A stretch of 64,000 nucleotides of DNA from CAZDET01 sp964504335 (GTDB taxonomy: Bacteria > Bacteroidota > Bacteroidia > Chitinophagales > Saprospiraceae), in NCBI GenBank assembly GCA_964504335.1, contig CAZDET010000019.1, positions 1-64,000 on the forward strand. The letters run 5' to 3'. The notes under the pieces are model-generated. The model made no database searches. It saw only the letters and a list, made by a program, of their open reading frames with translations, and was not told the DNA's origin. Shown here one piece after another: positions 27,624 through 37,358 of the stretch (its first letter is position 1; every line of letters starts with the position of its first letter). The position numbers and the translations under genes are program-made.

Positions 27624-29270
27624 ATGAAACAAGGTTGGATCACCCTCCTGCTGTTACTGCCTGTTGCCGTAGTGCTCAGCCAGGAAAACAGCATCGAGGA
27701 ACTCAATAAAGCCCTACAAGCCTCTACCGATCAACGGGAGAAAGCCGCGCTGCAGTACGAGCTTGCCCAAGCCATGCTCCGCTCCGATCCGGAGGAAGCT
27801 ATCGACATCGGTAAAACGGCTTATTCCAGCGCCGTCGACCTCAACGACGAAAGCCTGGCCGCCCAAACCGCCTACCTGCTTGCCCTCGCCTACGAACGCG
27901 AACGCCGGGATAACTACGTCGAAACCTGGCTCAAGTCGACCCTCAACTACGCCAAGCGCGTGGGCGACGTCGATCTGATCATGAAAAGTGTGGACAAACG
28001 ATCCAAGCTGGCCACCAAAAAAGGCAATTACCGCCGCGCCTATACCATCAATCAGGAAGCCTTCAACTATTTCACCCAAAACGGCCAGAGTATCAGCGAA
28101 TTGCGCAACCAGTACGAACGCGAAAAGCGACAACTCGAGCGACAACGGCGAGAATTGGAACAACTGCGGAAAGAACTGACAGACGAGGTAGAAATCCTGC
28201 GAGAAGAGCAAGAACTGCTGGATGAAGAAAACCGCAAACTGTCAAATGTCGCCCGTCGCCGGACGGTCCAATTGGAGGAAAAAGAGGGAGAAATCGATTC
28301 CATCGCCCAGCAGAAAGCGCAGGTGGAGGAAATGGTCCAGGCAAAGGAACAGGAAGTGAAACAACTGACCCGACAAGCCCTCGAACGCAAGGCCGCCGAA
28401 GAGGAAGTTAAACGACAACTCGCCGAACAGGAACAGGTAGAACTCCAGCTCAAACTGATGGCCCAGCAAAACGAAGAGCGCGCCAACTACGCCATTATCG
28501 CCGCTGGAGGCCTCATCCTCCTTGCTCTGCTGCTCTACGGCCGCTTTCGGGCGAAACGCCGCGCGGCGGACGTCCTCAGCAGAAAAAATTCGGTGATCGA
28601 AGAGGAGCGCCTGCGCTCCGACAACCTGCTCTTAAACATCCTCCCCGCCACCATTGCCGAGGAACTCAAAACCAACGGCAAAGCCAAAGCCCGCCAGTTT
28701 TCCGAAACCACCGTGCTGTTCAGCGACTTCATGAACTTCACTTCCATCGCCGAGCGGCTCAGCCCGGAAGAACTGGTCGAAGAACTGGACCGCTGTTTCA
28801 AAGCCTTCGATGACATCATTAGCAAGTACGAGGATATCGAGAAAATCAAGACCATCGGCGATGCGTACATGTGCGCGGCCGGCCTCAACTCCCGCAAGAC
28901 CAATCCCCACAACCTCGTACGGGCGGCCCTGGAGATGCAGCAGTGGCTCGACCAGGAACGCGAGCGCCGCATGCTCATTGGCAAGCCCTACTTCGAAGCC
29001 CGCATCGGCCTGCATACGGGCCCGGTCGTAGCCGGAGTCGTTGGCTCCAAAAAATTTGCCTACGACATCTGGGGCGATACCGTCAACACCGCTTCCCGCA
29101 TCGAATCGAATGGCCAGCCCGGCCGGGTCAACATCTCCGAGGCGACGTACAACAAGATCATGTACCACTTCGATTGCGAACCGCGCGGGCACGTGCAGGC
29201 GAAAAACAAGGGACTGATCAAGATGTATTTCGTGAATCGGGAAAAGCGTTCTACCGCTGCTTATGTGTGA
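27624..29270 (+). CDS. Membrane class III adenylate cyclase with TPR/coiled-coil sensor
   Basis: 548 residues from the ATG at 27624; a TTG three codons earlier is less likely. The order is a signal or first helix (LLLLLPVAVVLSQ), helical TPR-like repeats (about 25-165), a long coiled coil (about 165-285), one transmembrane helix (AAGGLILLALLLYG, near 295), and a class III catalytic domain. It has the metal-binding motif FSDFMNF near 365, KIKTIGDAYM near 405 and YDIWGDTVNTASR near 480. Lys in the first and Asp in the second are the adenine-specifying pair, pointing to ATP rather than GTP. The topology suggests a periplasmic sensor controlling cAMP. A strong terminator ends the gene, so it is monocistronic. 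Confidence 0.92.
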   Translation: MKQGWITLLLLLPVAVVLSQENSIEELNKALQASTDQREKAALQYELAQAMLRSDPEEAIDIGKTAYSSAVDLNDESLAAQTAYLLALAYERERRDNYVETWLKSTLNYAKRVGDVDLIMKSVDKRSKLATKKGNYRRAYTINQEAFNYFTQNGQSISELRNQYEREKRQLERQRRELEQLRKELTDEVEILREEQELLDEENRKLSNVARRRTVQLEEKEGEIDSIAQQKAQVEEMVQAKEQEVKQLTRQALERKAAEEEVKRQLAEQEQVELQLKLMAQQNEERANYAIIAAGGLILLALLLYGRFRAKRRAADVLSRKNSVIEEERLRSDNLLLNILPATIAEELKTNGKAKARQFSETTVLFSDFMNFTSIAERLSPEELVEELDRCFKAFDDIISKYEDIEKIKTIGDAYMCAAGLNSRKTNPHNLVRAALEMQQWLDQERERRMLIGKPYFEARIGLHTGPVVAGVVGSKKFAYDIWGDTVNTASRIESNGQPGRVNISEATYNKIMYHFDCEPRGHVQAKNKGLIKMYFVNREKRSTAAYV

Positions 29271-29291
29271 GTAAGCTTCAACGCCTAATCG

Positions 29292-29327
29292 AAAACGCCC
29301 GTCGAAGGAACCTTCGACGGGCGTTTT
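29292..29327. terminator. Bidirectional rho-independent terminator
   Basis: A 17-bp perfect hairpin: AAAACGCCCGTCGAAGG at 29292-29308, loop AA, and its reverse complement at 29311-29327, with T and A runs on both outer sides. It serves the convergent cyclase and T9SS metalloprotease genes. Confidence 0.93.
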
Positions 29328-29360
29328 TCATGCAAGCGGCATCGTGCCGCAGAAGCGGTA

Positions 29361-31691
29361 TTAGTTCAGGATCAACGTCCGCTGCTCCATGCCGTCCTCG
29401 GTTTCGAGGCGATATAGGTACGTGCCTTGTGCCAGGTTCAGTGCAGCTCCATCCAAATCGACGATGTACGTGCGATTTTGCTCGACGCTACCGGAGAACA
29501 GGTTAGCCACCTGACGACCAGATATGTCAAACAGATTCAGTGTTACCTGACCTGCCTCCGGTACGCGGAAGCCGATGCGGGTCATCCCGTTGGCGAAGGC
29601 CGGGTTCGGGAAGTTCTGGGCCAGCATGCTGTGGCCTACTTCGTGGCTGTGCTCGGTCTGAACCGTCACCGGAGTGGCAGGATTCACGCGGCCGCCAAAC
29701 GGATAAAATGTCAGGGCGTGGGCGGTTGCGGCGGTCGTATTTTCTGTTCCGGAGAATAACTCTCCAAAAGAATACGTATCCGTAACGAAGTCCACATCAA
29801 TAGTACCACGATCACCAAAGACCCCGGTTGCCGGGTCTACACCAATCAGGTTGAAGAGCCCACCGGGGCCTTCGTCCATGATGTTCTGGATCGGAGAGAA
29901 ACCGTCGGTGTGCCAGTTGCCAAGGTAGTGGCCGGCTTCGTGAGCGGCGACGTTACCAACGGCCGTTACTACGAGGTCTTCGATGGTTTTACCACCCGCC
30001 AGTGGAACGTTGTTAAGATTGAAGCTGGATGGTAACTGACCGCTGAGGATATCCAGCAATACGATAGACACCTCTTCGGTATCGTAGTTACCTACGTCGA
30101 TAGAGTTCGCGACTCCGATAGTATTGATGCCGGAAGAAGCGATGGTACCACCAATGAAGACGTTACTTGTGTTGGGCTGCGGGAAAAACTCAGCATCATC
30201 GCCCGGTGCAGAGGTATTAGCTACTACTTCCACGTCGAAGTAGGCATTCAGGCCGGAGCGTTCCAAATCGGACTTGAGGTTCTCTTCTACCACCCGACGA
30301 ATACGCTCGATCAGGAAATCCGCGCGCGAGGGGTCGATTCCCCAAAACGGTAGGAAATCAGCAAAGGGCTCCAGATCGCGAATGTCAACACCGGGGGATC
30401 CGAAGATACGACCAACGTCGAACAAGCCACCGTTGAAATCGAGGAAGATCGTCTGCTTCTGGCGCGGCTGGAACTCAAGGCCCGGCTGCGTGCGCAGCAG
30501 ACGCAGGACATAGTCCCCATCGTTATCACGAACCCCCACAGAATAACGACCGGGTTCCGCTACCACGAAGGCACCATTCACGCCTTCGTCAAAGAAGGCC
30601 CCTAAATCACTTGAGGCCGGGTATCCGCTGGATGCGAAGGAAGACGTAGCAGCCACTACTTCACCATCGAGGCGCTCGATACTCACTGCACCACCGGAAA
30701 CGTTCGCCAGGTAAGCGCCCAGTATATCGCCGCGGTTCAGCGTTACGGTGTAGTAGTCGGGGTCAGCCGGTGGCAGGCGGGCAATCAGCACTTCGTAATC
30801 ACCTTCCGAAACCGCTCCGAAACCAGAGGACTCATCGAACGGATTAGCCGGTGTAGAGAAGATCGAAAACGGGAAGCCGGACACCAGCAAGTAGTAGTTG
30901 CCGGTAAATGGAGCGGTAAAGGAAATGAAGCTGTCGAAGGAGAAGGGCTCGTTCGGCAGCAATCCATCGTCGTTTGCCGCCAGGATGTTGCCAAACTGAT
31001 CGTACACCACTACGATCGGATCCAGATCATCCAGCGGGAAGGGCGTGAGTAGATTGGCCGAAAAACGTTCGCCGGCATTCAGGAAGATTTCGAAGAAATC
31101 GAAGTCGCCGCTTCCGGTACCGGAAGACCCGTAGAGGCCGTCACCGATGGTACCTACGTAGTTGACCGATTCGCCCACCTGCAGATTCGTCTGTTCCGCA
31201 GTGGGGATGGAGCCGTTCTCCTCGTCCGCTACGCGATCGGGCAGTTGCGTACCAGGTACGGTGAAGCTGTTGCCGAAAATGAAAGCTTCCTGACGCTGTC
31301 CGGAGCTGAAGCGCGGGATCATCTCCCCGGAGCGTGGAGTGTCGTTGCGCCCAGAATTGCCAGTTTCGCGCTCGTTCACACCGAACGCGCGGCCGGAGCG
31401 CCCCTGCGCCGGAGCGGTGCTACGGCCGTAGCGCAATTGCTCGCGCCGGTAGTTTATCCAGCCCTGCATATCCGTCGGGGTGCCTTCCGGGTAGAAAGAT
31501 ACCGTTGGGTCAATCGCCGTCGGCATCTGGCCCGGCATCATCTTGGGACCGTACCGTCCCTCCATTAATTCTTGTACTGCCTTAGTAGCCTTTGTTGGCC
31601 GATTCTGTGCAAATGCTACATTCACAGCCAGGAACAGCACCAATAAGCCCGTTATCATCCGGGCGATACCAAATTGAGTAAATCTTGGCAT
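29361..31691 (-). CDS. T9SS-secreted metzincin-like metalloprotease with PPC domains
   Basis: 776 residues with a signal peptide (ITGLLVLFLAVNVAFAQ). Residues of about 155-400 hold PPC-like pre-peptidase beta-sandwiches (DFDFFEIFLNAGERF; FTGNYYLLVSG; GDYEVLIA). The catalytic part has HEAGHYLGNWH near 580-590, a complete HExxHxxGxxH zinc motif, followed by IMDEGPGG as a probable Met-turn. The last 85 residues are a T9SS sorting domain (FPNPAFANGMTRIGF; LFDISGRQVANLF; GTYLYRLETEDG). It is probably released from, or displayed on, the cell surface. Function is inferred from domains; there is no operon partner. Confidence 0.92.
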   Translation of the reverse strand: MPRFTQFGIARMITGLLVLFLAVNVAFAQNRPTKATKAVQELMEGRYGPKMMPGQMPTAIDPTVSFYPEGTPTDMQGWINYRREQLRYGRSTAPAQGRSGRAFGVNERETGNSGRNDTPRSGEMIPRFSSGQRQEAFIFGNSFTVPGTQLPDRVADEENGSIPTAEQTNLQVGESVNYVGTIGDGLYGSSGTGSGDFDFFEIFLNAGERFSANLLTPFPLDDLDPIVVVYDQFGNILAANDDGLLPNEPFSFDSFISFTAPFTGNYYLLVSGFPFSIFSTPANPFDESSGFGAVSEGDYEVLIARLPPADPDYYTVTLNRGDILGAYLANVSGGAVSIERLDGEVVAATSSFASSGYPASSDLGAFFDEGVNGAFVVAEPGRYSVGVRDNDGDYVLRLLRTQPGLEFQPRQKQTIFLDFNGGLFDVGRIFGSPGVDIRDLEPFADFLPFWGIDPSRADFLIERIRRVVEENLKSDLERSGLNAYFDVEVVANTSAPGDDAEFFPQPNTSNVFIGGTIASSGINTIGVANSIDVGNYDTEEVSIVLLDILSGQLPSSFNLNNVPLAGGKTIEDLVVTAVGNVAAHEAGHYLGNWHTDGFSPIQNIMDEGPGGLFNLIGVDPATGVFGDRGTIDVDFVTDTYSFGELFSGTENTTAATAHALTFYPFGGRVNPATPVTVQTEHSHEVGHSMLAQNFPNPAFANGMTRIGFRVPEAGQVTLNLFDISGRQVANLFSGSVEQNRTYIVDLDGAALNLAQGTYLYRLETEDGMEQRTLILN

Positions 31692-32167
31692 AGGTAAACA
31701 AATTAAGGTTTGTGTTTGGTTAATAATATTCCTTCCTCTACCCTTGGGACATAGAAGGAATCAGTCATATAATAGATGAATCCACTTCGAGATTACCCTA
31801 CAACATGCACCTTTCACTATCAGGCGATAGCCTATGGGGGGGAGAGAAGCGCTAAATATAATAGTACGGAACGATTACATCACCCCATATCCATCTTAAA
31901 TAGCACCCTTTAATAAACAGAATAGTCTGGAGCTGCAATATAAAACAAACCTTCGTTTGGTTTGAGGATTTTCGCACAAATAATTAATAAATATAATGCA
32001 TTTAAGCCTTACCTGGGAATTCTCGTTTTGAAATATTCGGTGCTCCTGCGTCCCATAGAGACTAAGAAGTCGTTTAAACGACTTTAATACGAGGTTTGCT
32101 TTTTCGGCCAGCCCACATCCTGGATAGGTTGGCTTTCGGGCCCAAGCCTTACGGTAGGATTGAGGTA
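31692..32167. other. 476-bp A+T-rich intergenic region
   Basis: No gene is supported. It should carry the promoter of the T9SS metalloprotease on the minus strand; TTAATTTG, just upstream of the start, is 7 of 8 to TAnnTTTG. A CAAACC/GGTTTG hairpin lies near 31948-31966 and a perfect 18-bp palindrome at 32067-32084. Confidence 0.5.
32067..32084. repeat. Perfect 18-bp palindrome
   Basis: AAGTCGTTTAAACGACTT is fully self-complementary, 84 bp after the K+ channel stop. It could be a dimeric-regulator operator or part of a terminator hairpin. There is no T run. Confidence 0.45.
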
Positions 32168-32986
32168 TTAGTGCGGCAACCGCTCTCCGCAGTGCGGGCA
32201 AAACTTGGGTGGCGGGCTCTTTTCCGCCGCTTCCACTTTTTCTTCATCCAGCTTTTCGATGAAGGCAGCACTTAAGATGCCCGTCGGGAGTGCCACCAGG
32301 CCAATACCCAGCAGAGCGATGATGCCGCTCATGAATTTTCCCCAGCCCGTAACCGGATATACGTCTCCGTAGCCAACCGTAGTAAGCGTCGCTACGGCCC
32401 ACCAGAAGGTGGAGATGATATCGGGAAATTGATCCGGTTGAACATCGTGCTCCAGGTTGTACATAATCGTCGACGACATTAGCAGCATGATGAAGGTGAC
32501 CATGACGGTCATAGACAATTCCGAGCGCTTTTCCCGAAAAATATCCGATACGATACTCAGCGCCCGGGTGTACCGATTGAGCTTGAAGATGCGCAGCAGG
32601 CGCATCACCCGCAAAATCCGGACAAAGCGCATGTCCAGGCGCACCAAATAGGGCATGTAGAACGGCAAAATGGCCAATAAATCAATCACTCCGTACGACG
32701 ACCCCATAAATCGCAGGCGCGCCCCGAGAGGGCTGCTTTCCGGATATTTCAGATCGGCGGTCCAAAGCCGGAGCAGGTATTCGATGGTGAATACGGCCAC
32801 TGAAAACAGTTCGAATCGCCAGAACAACTGATGGTACCGGGCATTCAGAGATTCATACGACTCGAGGATGATAGCCGTGACACTCAGCGTGATTAAGGTA
32901 ATGATGAAGGAATCGAACACGCGGTTGGCCCGCAGGTCCCGCCCCGATTCGTCGATGAGTTGAAAAACGCGTTGCTTGAAAGTCAT
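32168..32986 (-). CDS. Voltage-gated-type potassium channel (6 TM)
   Basis: 272 residues with a Kv-like plan. Hydrophobic helices S1-S3 lie in residues 20-110. S4 carries positives at every third position (RLDMRFVRILRVMRLLRIFKLNR region, residues about 114-137). S5 is next, then the pore loop with selectivity filter TVGYGDVYP near 203-209, and S6. The C-terminus is short and ends in FCPHCGERLPH, a single CxxC knuckle that may bind metal with the terminal His. It is an inner-membrane channel for K+ flux and potential control. The start is the ATG at 32986. Monocistronic. Confidence 0.93.
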   Translation of the reverse strand: MTFKQRVFQLIDESGRDLRANRVFDSFIITLITLSVTAIILESYESLNARYHQLFWRFELFSVAVFTIEYLLRLWTADLKYPESSPLGARLRFMGSSYGVIDLLAILPFYMPYLVRLDMRFVRILRVMRLLRIFKLNRYTRALSIVSDIFREKRSELSMTVMVTFIMLLMSSTIMYNLEHDVQPDQFPDIISTFWWAVATLTTVGYGDVYPVTGWGKFMSGIIALLGIGLVALPTGILSAAFIEKLDEEKVEAAEKSPPPKFCPHCGERLPH

Positions 32987-33116
32987 AATTTAATAGCTAA
33001 AAACAGTGCCCTAAAGCTAAAGAATCCCCTCCACCTCGACCTTAGCCTCCACCCCATCAGTATTATCCAAAGATTAAATCACGGTCCGTACCTTTTCATC
33101 TGTCCGGGCGTTCTAT

Positions 33117-33124
33117 TAATTTTG
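33117..33124 (+). promoter_or_regulatory. Possible -7 element for the SNF2 gene
   Basis: TAATTTTG matches TAnnTTTG, 22 bp upstream of the ATG. A T-rich TTTTC lies about 20 bp further up as a poor -33. Confidence 0.4.
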
Positions 33125-33146
33125 TCATTTACGCACATTGCGACCT

Positions 33147-36100
33147 ATGCAATCAGATCTGCGCGAGACCTGGCAGAAATTAAAGGGCACGGAGAAGGAC
33201 GTCGCCACGGTAATCAGCATGCATTACGAACCAATCGCGCTGAACGATTTGGTGCGCATGCTCAATAAGCTGGATGTTCGCACCGAACTTCAGGAGAAGT
33301 TCTATCTCAGCAATGTGCGGGATTACATCAACACCCTCACGGAAAAGCAAATCGTGGAGGGGGTCCTCAACGGTCAGGTGCAAGTCCATACGGCCTGGCG
33401 GGAACCCATCCTGCGCTGGGCCTCCGACCGCCCCCACTTTCTGTACCTGGCCGAAGATTTTCGACAGCTGGCTCCCTACAAGTCGTTCTGGCAACCCTAC
33501 TCGAAGGAGGCGATGCTCCGGGAGTGGCGCCTGGCCTACTACTTGCGGAATAAGTCGCGCTTCGAGGCCCTGGAGCGCGAGCTGAATTATTTCTACCCCA
33601 AGGAATACCAGAACGGCTTCTTTCACAAGGCGCTCTTTCAGGATACCGATCTCGACTGGCTGTTCCGGCAGGCCGATTTTTGGCAGGAAGTGAGCTTGCA
33701 GCCCACCATCAGCAAGATCGTCGATCAGCTGGAATCGCCGGCGGAACTGCTCGCCCACCTCGAAACCGACGATCACATCAACCGCATTCACAGCAGCGAA
33801 CTGCTCGGGTTGTTGCACCGGATATACGTGCTGACGGGCCGCTGGCAATCGGCCGATGACCTGATCAAGCGCGAAAAGGAAGATTGGCTCGCCACCAGCC
33901 GCCAAGGCGAATTGTCTGCCATCCTGGGGCAAGACAACGAAGCCCTCCAGCACTTCGACCGCTCGCGAGCCAGCTACCGCCGGCGGCAGGGGAAGCGGCA
34001 GGGCTTTCCCGACAACTGGGGCGGCTACATCTACCTGCTCACGTTGCTCCGGATGCAGGGCATCCGGGCTGTTCCCATCGTGGAGCAATTGCTCCAGCAA
34101 ATCGAGCCACAATCGGCCCCTCGGTACTTCCAGACCCTGCTGGCGGCCATTCAGGTCATTCAAAATAAGGAGGAAGCCGGCTTTCACACCCTGAAGAAGC
34201 TCGAGGGCGGCAACTACGAGCCCCTCGACCTGCTCGCCTGGGGGCAAGCTGTGTACTGGACCGAATACGAGATCGGTGCCATCATGCAAGCACACCTTCG
34301 ATCGCTCTTCGATCGGTCGTACCAGGCCGGCTACCACTGGCTGGCGTTCGAACTAGCCTCCGTGCTCGAACTCGTATCCACCGATCCGGAAAACCGCGAG
34401 CACTATGGGTTAAAAGCCCAAGAACTCGGTAATCAGTTGAAGGTGGAGAGCTGGTTACACGCCGTTCCGCGGCTCGAGCGGTGGGAACGGGCACTGGCAG
34501 CCCTCGAACAGTTTACCAATGCCAAGGTCTCTCAGAATGGGGCCGATCACCGCCTGGTGTGGTGGATCGACTTCGACAATGAAGAAATAGAAGCCCGCGA
34601 GCAAACGCTGGGCAAAAACGGCCAGTGGTCGAAGGGCCGCCGCGTGGCCCCCAAGCGGGTCCGCTACGGAGAGGTAAATAGCATGCAGGCCGAAGACCTG
34701 GCAGTGGCGCAGGCCGTAGTGGAGCTTCAAGAAAATAACCGCTTCAATCCGCCACTCACCTACGATTTCAAAAAGGCAATTCTGGCCCTGATCGGCCATC
34801 CGCGGTTGTTCTTGTTGCGCAATCCCGGTGTCGGGATCGAACTGGTACGGCGCGAACCGCGCCTCTTGCTGGAGGAGCACCAGGAAGAACTCGAGTTGCG
34901 CTTTGCGCAGGAATTTGAAGACGAGGGCATCCAAATCATTCGGGAAACCCCCACTCGCTACGCGGTACTGGAAATTGGCGAGGATTACGCCAAGGTGCGC
35001 CGCCAAATTGGGCGGTCGCTGCGCATTCCCGGTGCTGCGCGTTCGCGGGTGCGGCATTTGGTGCGTCATCTTGGGCACCTGGTGCCTGTCCAGTCTACCC
35101 TTCCCGAAGATTTGGAAGGCATCCCAATTTCCGAGGGAGATACCAAAATCTACGTGCATTTGCTGCCACTGGGCGATGGCTTCAAGATGGAATTTTTCGT
35201 CCGCCCAAAGCCCGATGAGGTCTTGTACCGAAAACCCGGCCGGGGCCGCGAGCGGCTGTACATTCAACCCGAAGGAGAGGGCCGGCCCCAAATAGTGGAG
35301 CGCCAATTGGAGGCAGAGCTGGCCAATGCCCAAGCCGTCGTAGCACGGTGCCCCACCTTGCAGCGCATTCCGGCAGATAATTGGGAATGGCCCCTCGACG
35401 CAGTAAATGAATGCCTGAGCGCCCTGCTGGAGTTACAGCCCCTCAAGGAGGACGGGACGATCATACTCGAGCACCCGAAGGGCGAGCAAATCCGCCTCGC
35501 CGGTCAGGTGGGCCTGTCCGACCTTTCGCTGGTAGTGGAGGGCGCTACCAACTGGTTTGAGGTAGACGGAGAGCTGCAGTTAGATAATCAACACCTGCTC
35601 CATTTTCGAGAACTCCTTCAGCGTGTAAAGAAAAGCGACAACAACTTCATTCAGCTAAGCAACGGCGATTACCTGGCGCTCACCCAGGAACTGGCCCGCC
35701 GCCTGCACGACATGGAAAGCCTCCTCACGGAAAAATCGGATGAGCTGCGGCTCCATCCGCTGGCGCTCAGCCTGCTCGATGAGATGAGTGATGAGTTGGC
35801 CGAATTTGAGGTGGATATGGCCTGGCGGCAGCAACTCGATCGCATTCAGAAAGCGCGCGAAATCGAACCGGTAATTCCAACCGATTTCCGGGCAGAGCTA
35901 CGCACCTACCAACGCGAGGGCTTCGATTGGTTGATCCGCCTGGCCACCTGGGGAGTCGGTGCCTGTCTGGCCGACGACATGGGCCTGGGAAAAACCGTAC
36001 AAGCGCTGGCCGTCATCCTGGCCCGCGCCGATCAGGGGCCTACGCTGGTGGTAGCGCCGGCTTCGGTGACCCGCAACTGGCGTCGGGAAACGGAAAAATT

Positions 36101-37262
36101 TGCCCCCACCCTCAACCCCATTCTACTGGGCTCGGCCGACCGCGGCGAGGTGATCGACCAGTTGGGGCCACGGGACCTGCTGCTAGTCAGCTATGGGTTA
36201 TTGCCGTTCGAAGGAGACCGGTTATCGCAACTAACCTTCACCACGATCGTCCTGGACGAAGCCCAAGCCATCAAGAACCGCAACACCAAGCGATCGAAAG
36301 TAGCCATGGAACTCAAGGGTGAATTCCGCATGGTGACGACCGGAACGCCCATCGAAAACCACCTAGGCGAGCTGTGGAATCTCTTCAGTTTTCTCAATCC
36401 CGGCCTGCTGGGCAGCCATCGCCAGTTTGGCGAGCGGTTTGCCATCCCCATCAGCCGCTACAACGACAAGGATCGGCGCGAGCAACTCCGGCGGCTGCTT
36501 CAGCCATTCATCCTGCGTCGCCGCAAGAGTGAAGTATTGCAGGAACTTCCTCCCAAAACGGAAGTCATCCTCACCGTCGAATTGTCCGAGCAGGAAAAGG
36601 CCTTTTACGAAGCCCTGCGCCTCAATGCCCTTACCGAAATTGAGGAAACACCCGGCCCGGGAAAGCGCTTCCAGATTCTCGCCCAACTGACGCGCCTCCG
36701 ACAGGCCGCCTGCCACCCACGACTGGTAAAGAAAAACGTAGAACTGGAAAGCTCCAAGCTGGAATTGGTCGGGAGCACCATCCTGGAGTTGCTCGACAAT
36801 GGCCACAAAGCGCTCGTATTCAGCCAGTTTGTGGAGCACTTGCGGATCGTCGAGCAGTGGGTGAAGGACCATCGCATTTCCTACCAGTACCTCGACGGCC
36901 AAACGCCCGGCCCCAAACGCGATCAGGCCGTACAGGCATTCCAGGCAGGAGAAGGGGATCTCTTTCTAATCAGCCTCAAAGCCGGCGGCACCGGGCTCAC
37001 CCTAACGTCCGCCGATTACGTGCTACACCTGGACCCCTGGTGGAACCCCGCCGTGGAAGATCAGGCCAGCGACCGCGCACACCGCATCGGCCAAGACCGC
37101 CCCGTCACGGTTTATCGCTTCGTTTCTGAACATACGATCGAAGAAAAGATTGTCCAGCTCCATCAGGAAAAGCGGGACCTGGCAGACAGCCTGCTCTCCG
37201 GCACGGAGGCCAGCGCCAGCCTTTCAACGGATGAGTTGATTGATTTGATTCGGCAGAAGTAG
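33147..37262 (+). CDS. SNF2-family DNA-dependent ATPase/helicase-like protein
   Basis: 1371 residues from the ATG at 33147; a TTG three codons up is less likely. The C-terminal 500 residues are a full SNF2 motor: Q-like LRTYQREGFDWL, Walker A DDMGLGKT near 943, Walker B LDEAQAIKN near 1036, TGTPIENHLGELW, FSQFVEHL, QAGEGDLFLISLKAGGTGLTLTSAD and motif VI SDRAHRIGQ near 1306. The N-terminal 900 residues show no domain I can name; they have TPR-like helices at 150-450 and mixed alpha/beta after. It may remodel DNA-protein complexes or act in RapA-like transcription recycling. There is no restriction or defence partner beside it. The downstream gene is a repeat-flanked pseudogene. Confidence 0.92.
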   Translation: MQSDLRETWQKLKGTEKDVATVISMHYEPIALNDLVRMLNKLDVRTELQEKFYLSNVRDYINTLTEKQIVEGVLNGQVQVHTAWREPILRWASDRPHFLYLAEDFRQLAPYKSFWQPYSKEAMLREWRLAYYLRNKSRFEALERELNYFYPKEYQNGFFHKALFQDTDLDWLFRQADFWQEVSLQPTISKIVDQLESPAELLAHLETDDHINRIHSSELLGLLHRIYVLTGRWQSADDLIKREKEDWLATSRQGELSAILGQDNEALQHFDRSRASYRRRQGKRQGFPDNWGGYIYLLTLLRMQGIRAVPIVEQLLQQIEPQSAPRYFQTLLAAIQVIQNKEEAGFHTLKKLEGGNYEPLDLLAWGQAVYWTEYEIGAIMQAHLRSLFDRSYQAGYHWLAFELASVLELVSTDPENREHYGLKAQELGNQLKVESWLHAVPRLERWERALAALEQFTNAKVSQNGADHRLVWWIDFDNEEIEAREQTLGKNGQWSKGRRVAPKRVRYGEVNSMQAEDLAVAQAVVELQENNRFNPPLTYDFKKAILALIGHPRLFLLRNPGVGIELVRREPRLLLEEHQEELELRFAQEFEDEGIQIIRETPTRYAVLEIGEDYAKVRRQIGRSLRIPGAARSRVRHLVRHLGHLVPVQSTLPEDLEGIPISEGDTKIYVHLLPLGDGFKMEFFVRPKPDEVLYRKPGRGRERLYIQPEGEGRPQIVERQLEAELANAQAVVARCPTLQRIPADNWEWPLDAVNECLSALLELQPLKEDGTIILEHPKGEQIRLAGQVGLSDLSLVVEGATNWFEVDGELQLDNQHLLHFRELLQRVKKSDNNFIQLSNGDYLALTQELARRLHDMESLLTEKSDELRLHPLALSLLDEMSDELAEFEVDMAWRQQLDRIQKAREIEPVIPTDFRAELRTYQREGFDWLIRLATWGVGACLADDMGLGKTVQALAVILARADQGPTLVVAPASVTRNWRRETEKFAPTLNPILLGSADRGEVIDQLGPRDLLLVSYGLLPFEGDRLSQLTFTTIVLDEAQAIKNRNTKRSKVAMELKGEFRMVTTGTPIENHLGELWNLFSFLNPGLLGSHRQFGERFAIPISRYNDKDRREQLRRLLQPFILRRRKSEVLQELPPKTEVILTVELSEQEKAFYEALRLNALTEIEETPGPGKRFQILAQLTRLRQAACHPRLVKKNVELESSKLELVGSTILELLDNGHKALVFSQFVEHLRIVEQWVKDHRISYQYLDGQTPGPKRDQAVQAFQAGEGDLFLISLKAGGTGLTLTSADYVLHLDPWWNPAVEDQASDRAHRIGQDRPVTVYRFVSEHTIEEKIVQLHQEKRDLADSLLSGTEASASLSTDELIDLIRQK

Positions 37263-37292
37263 GTTGGTCTTTTGGTACTTTGGTCTTTTTTT
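37263..37292 (+). repeat. Octamer repeat, left flank of the four-helix-bundle gene
   Basis: The period is 8 (TTTGGTAC TTTGGTCT). GTACTTTGGTCT at 37275-37286 is the exact inverse of AGACCAAAGTAC at 37762-37773, and is identical to the 12-mer at 54596-54607. Confidence 0.7.
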
Positions 37293-37358
37293 GAATTTTA
37301 ACTAAAGTCCCAGATAGTTGGACGGGGATGGAATAATTTTGACGATAAACAAATTCCC

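Noticed and set aside
31896..32201. 101-codon minus frame beside the K+ channel
   Set aside because: It overlaps the channel 3' end, lies mostly in A+T-rich DNA and has no protein-like features.
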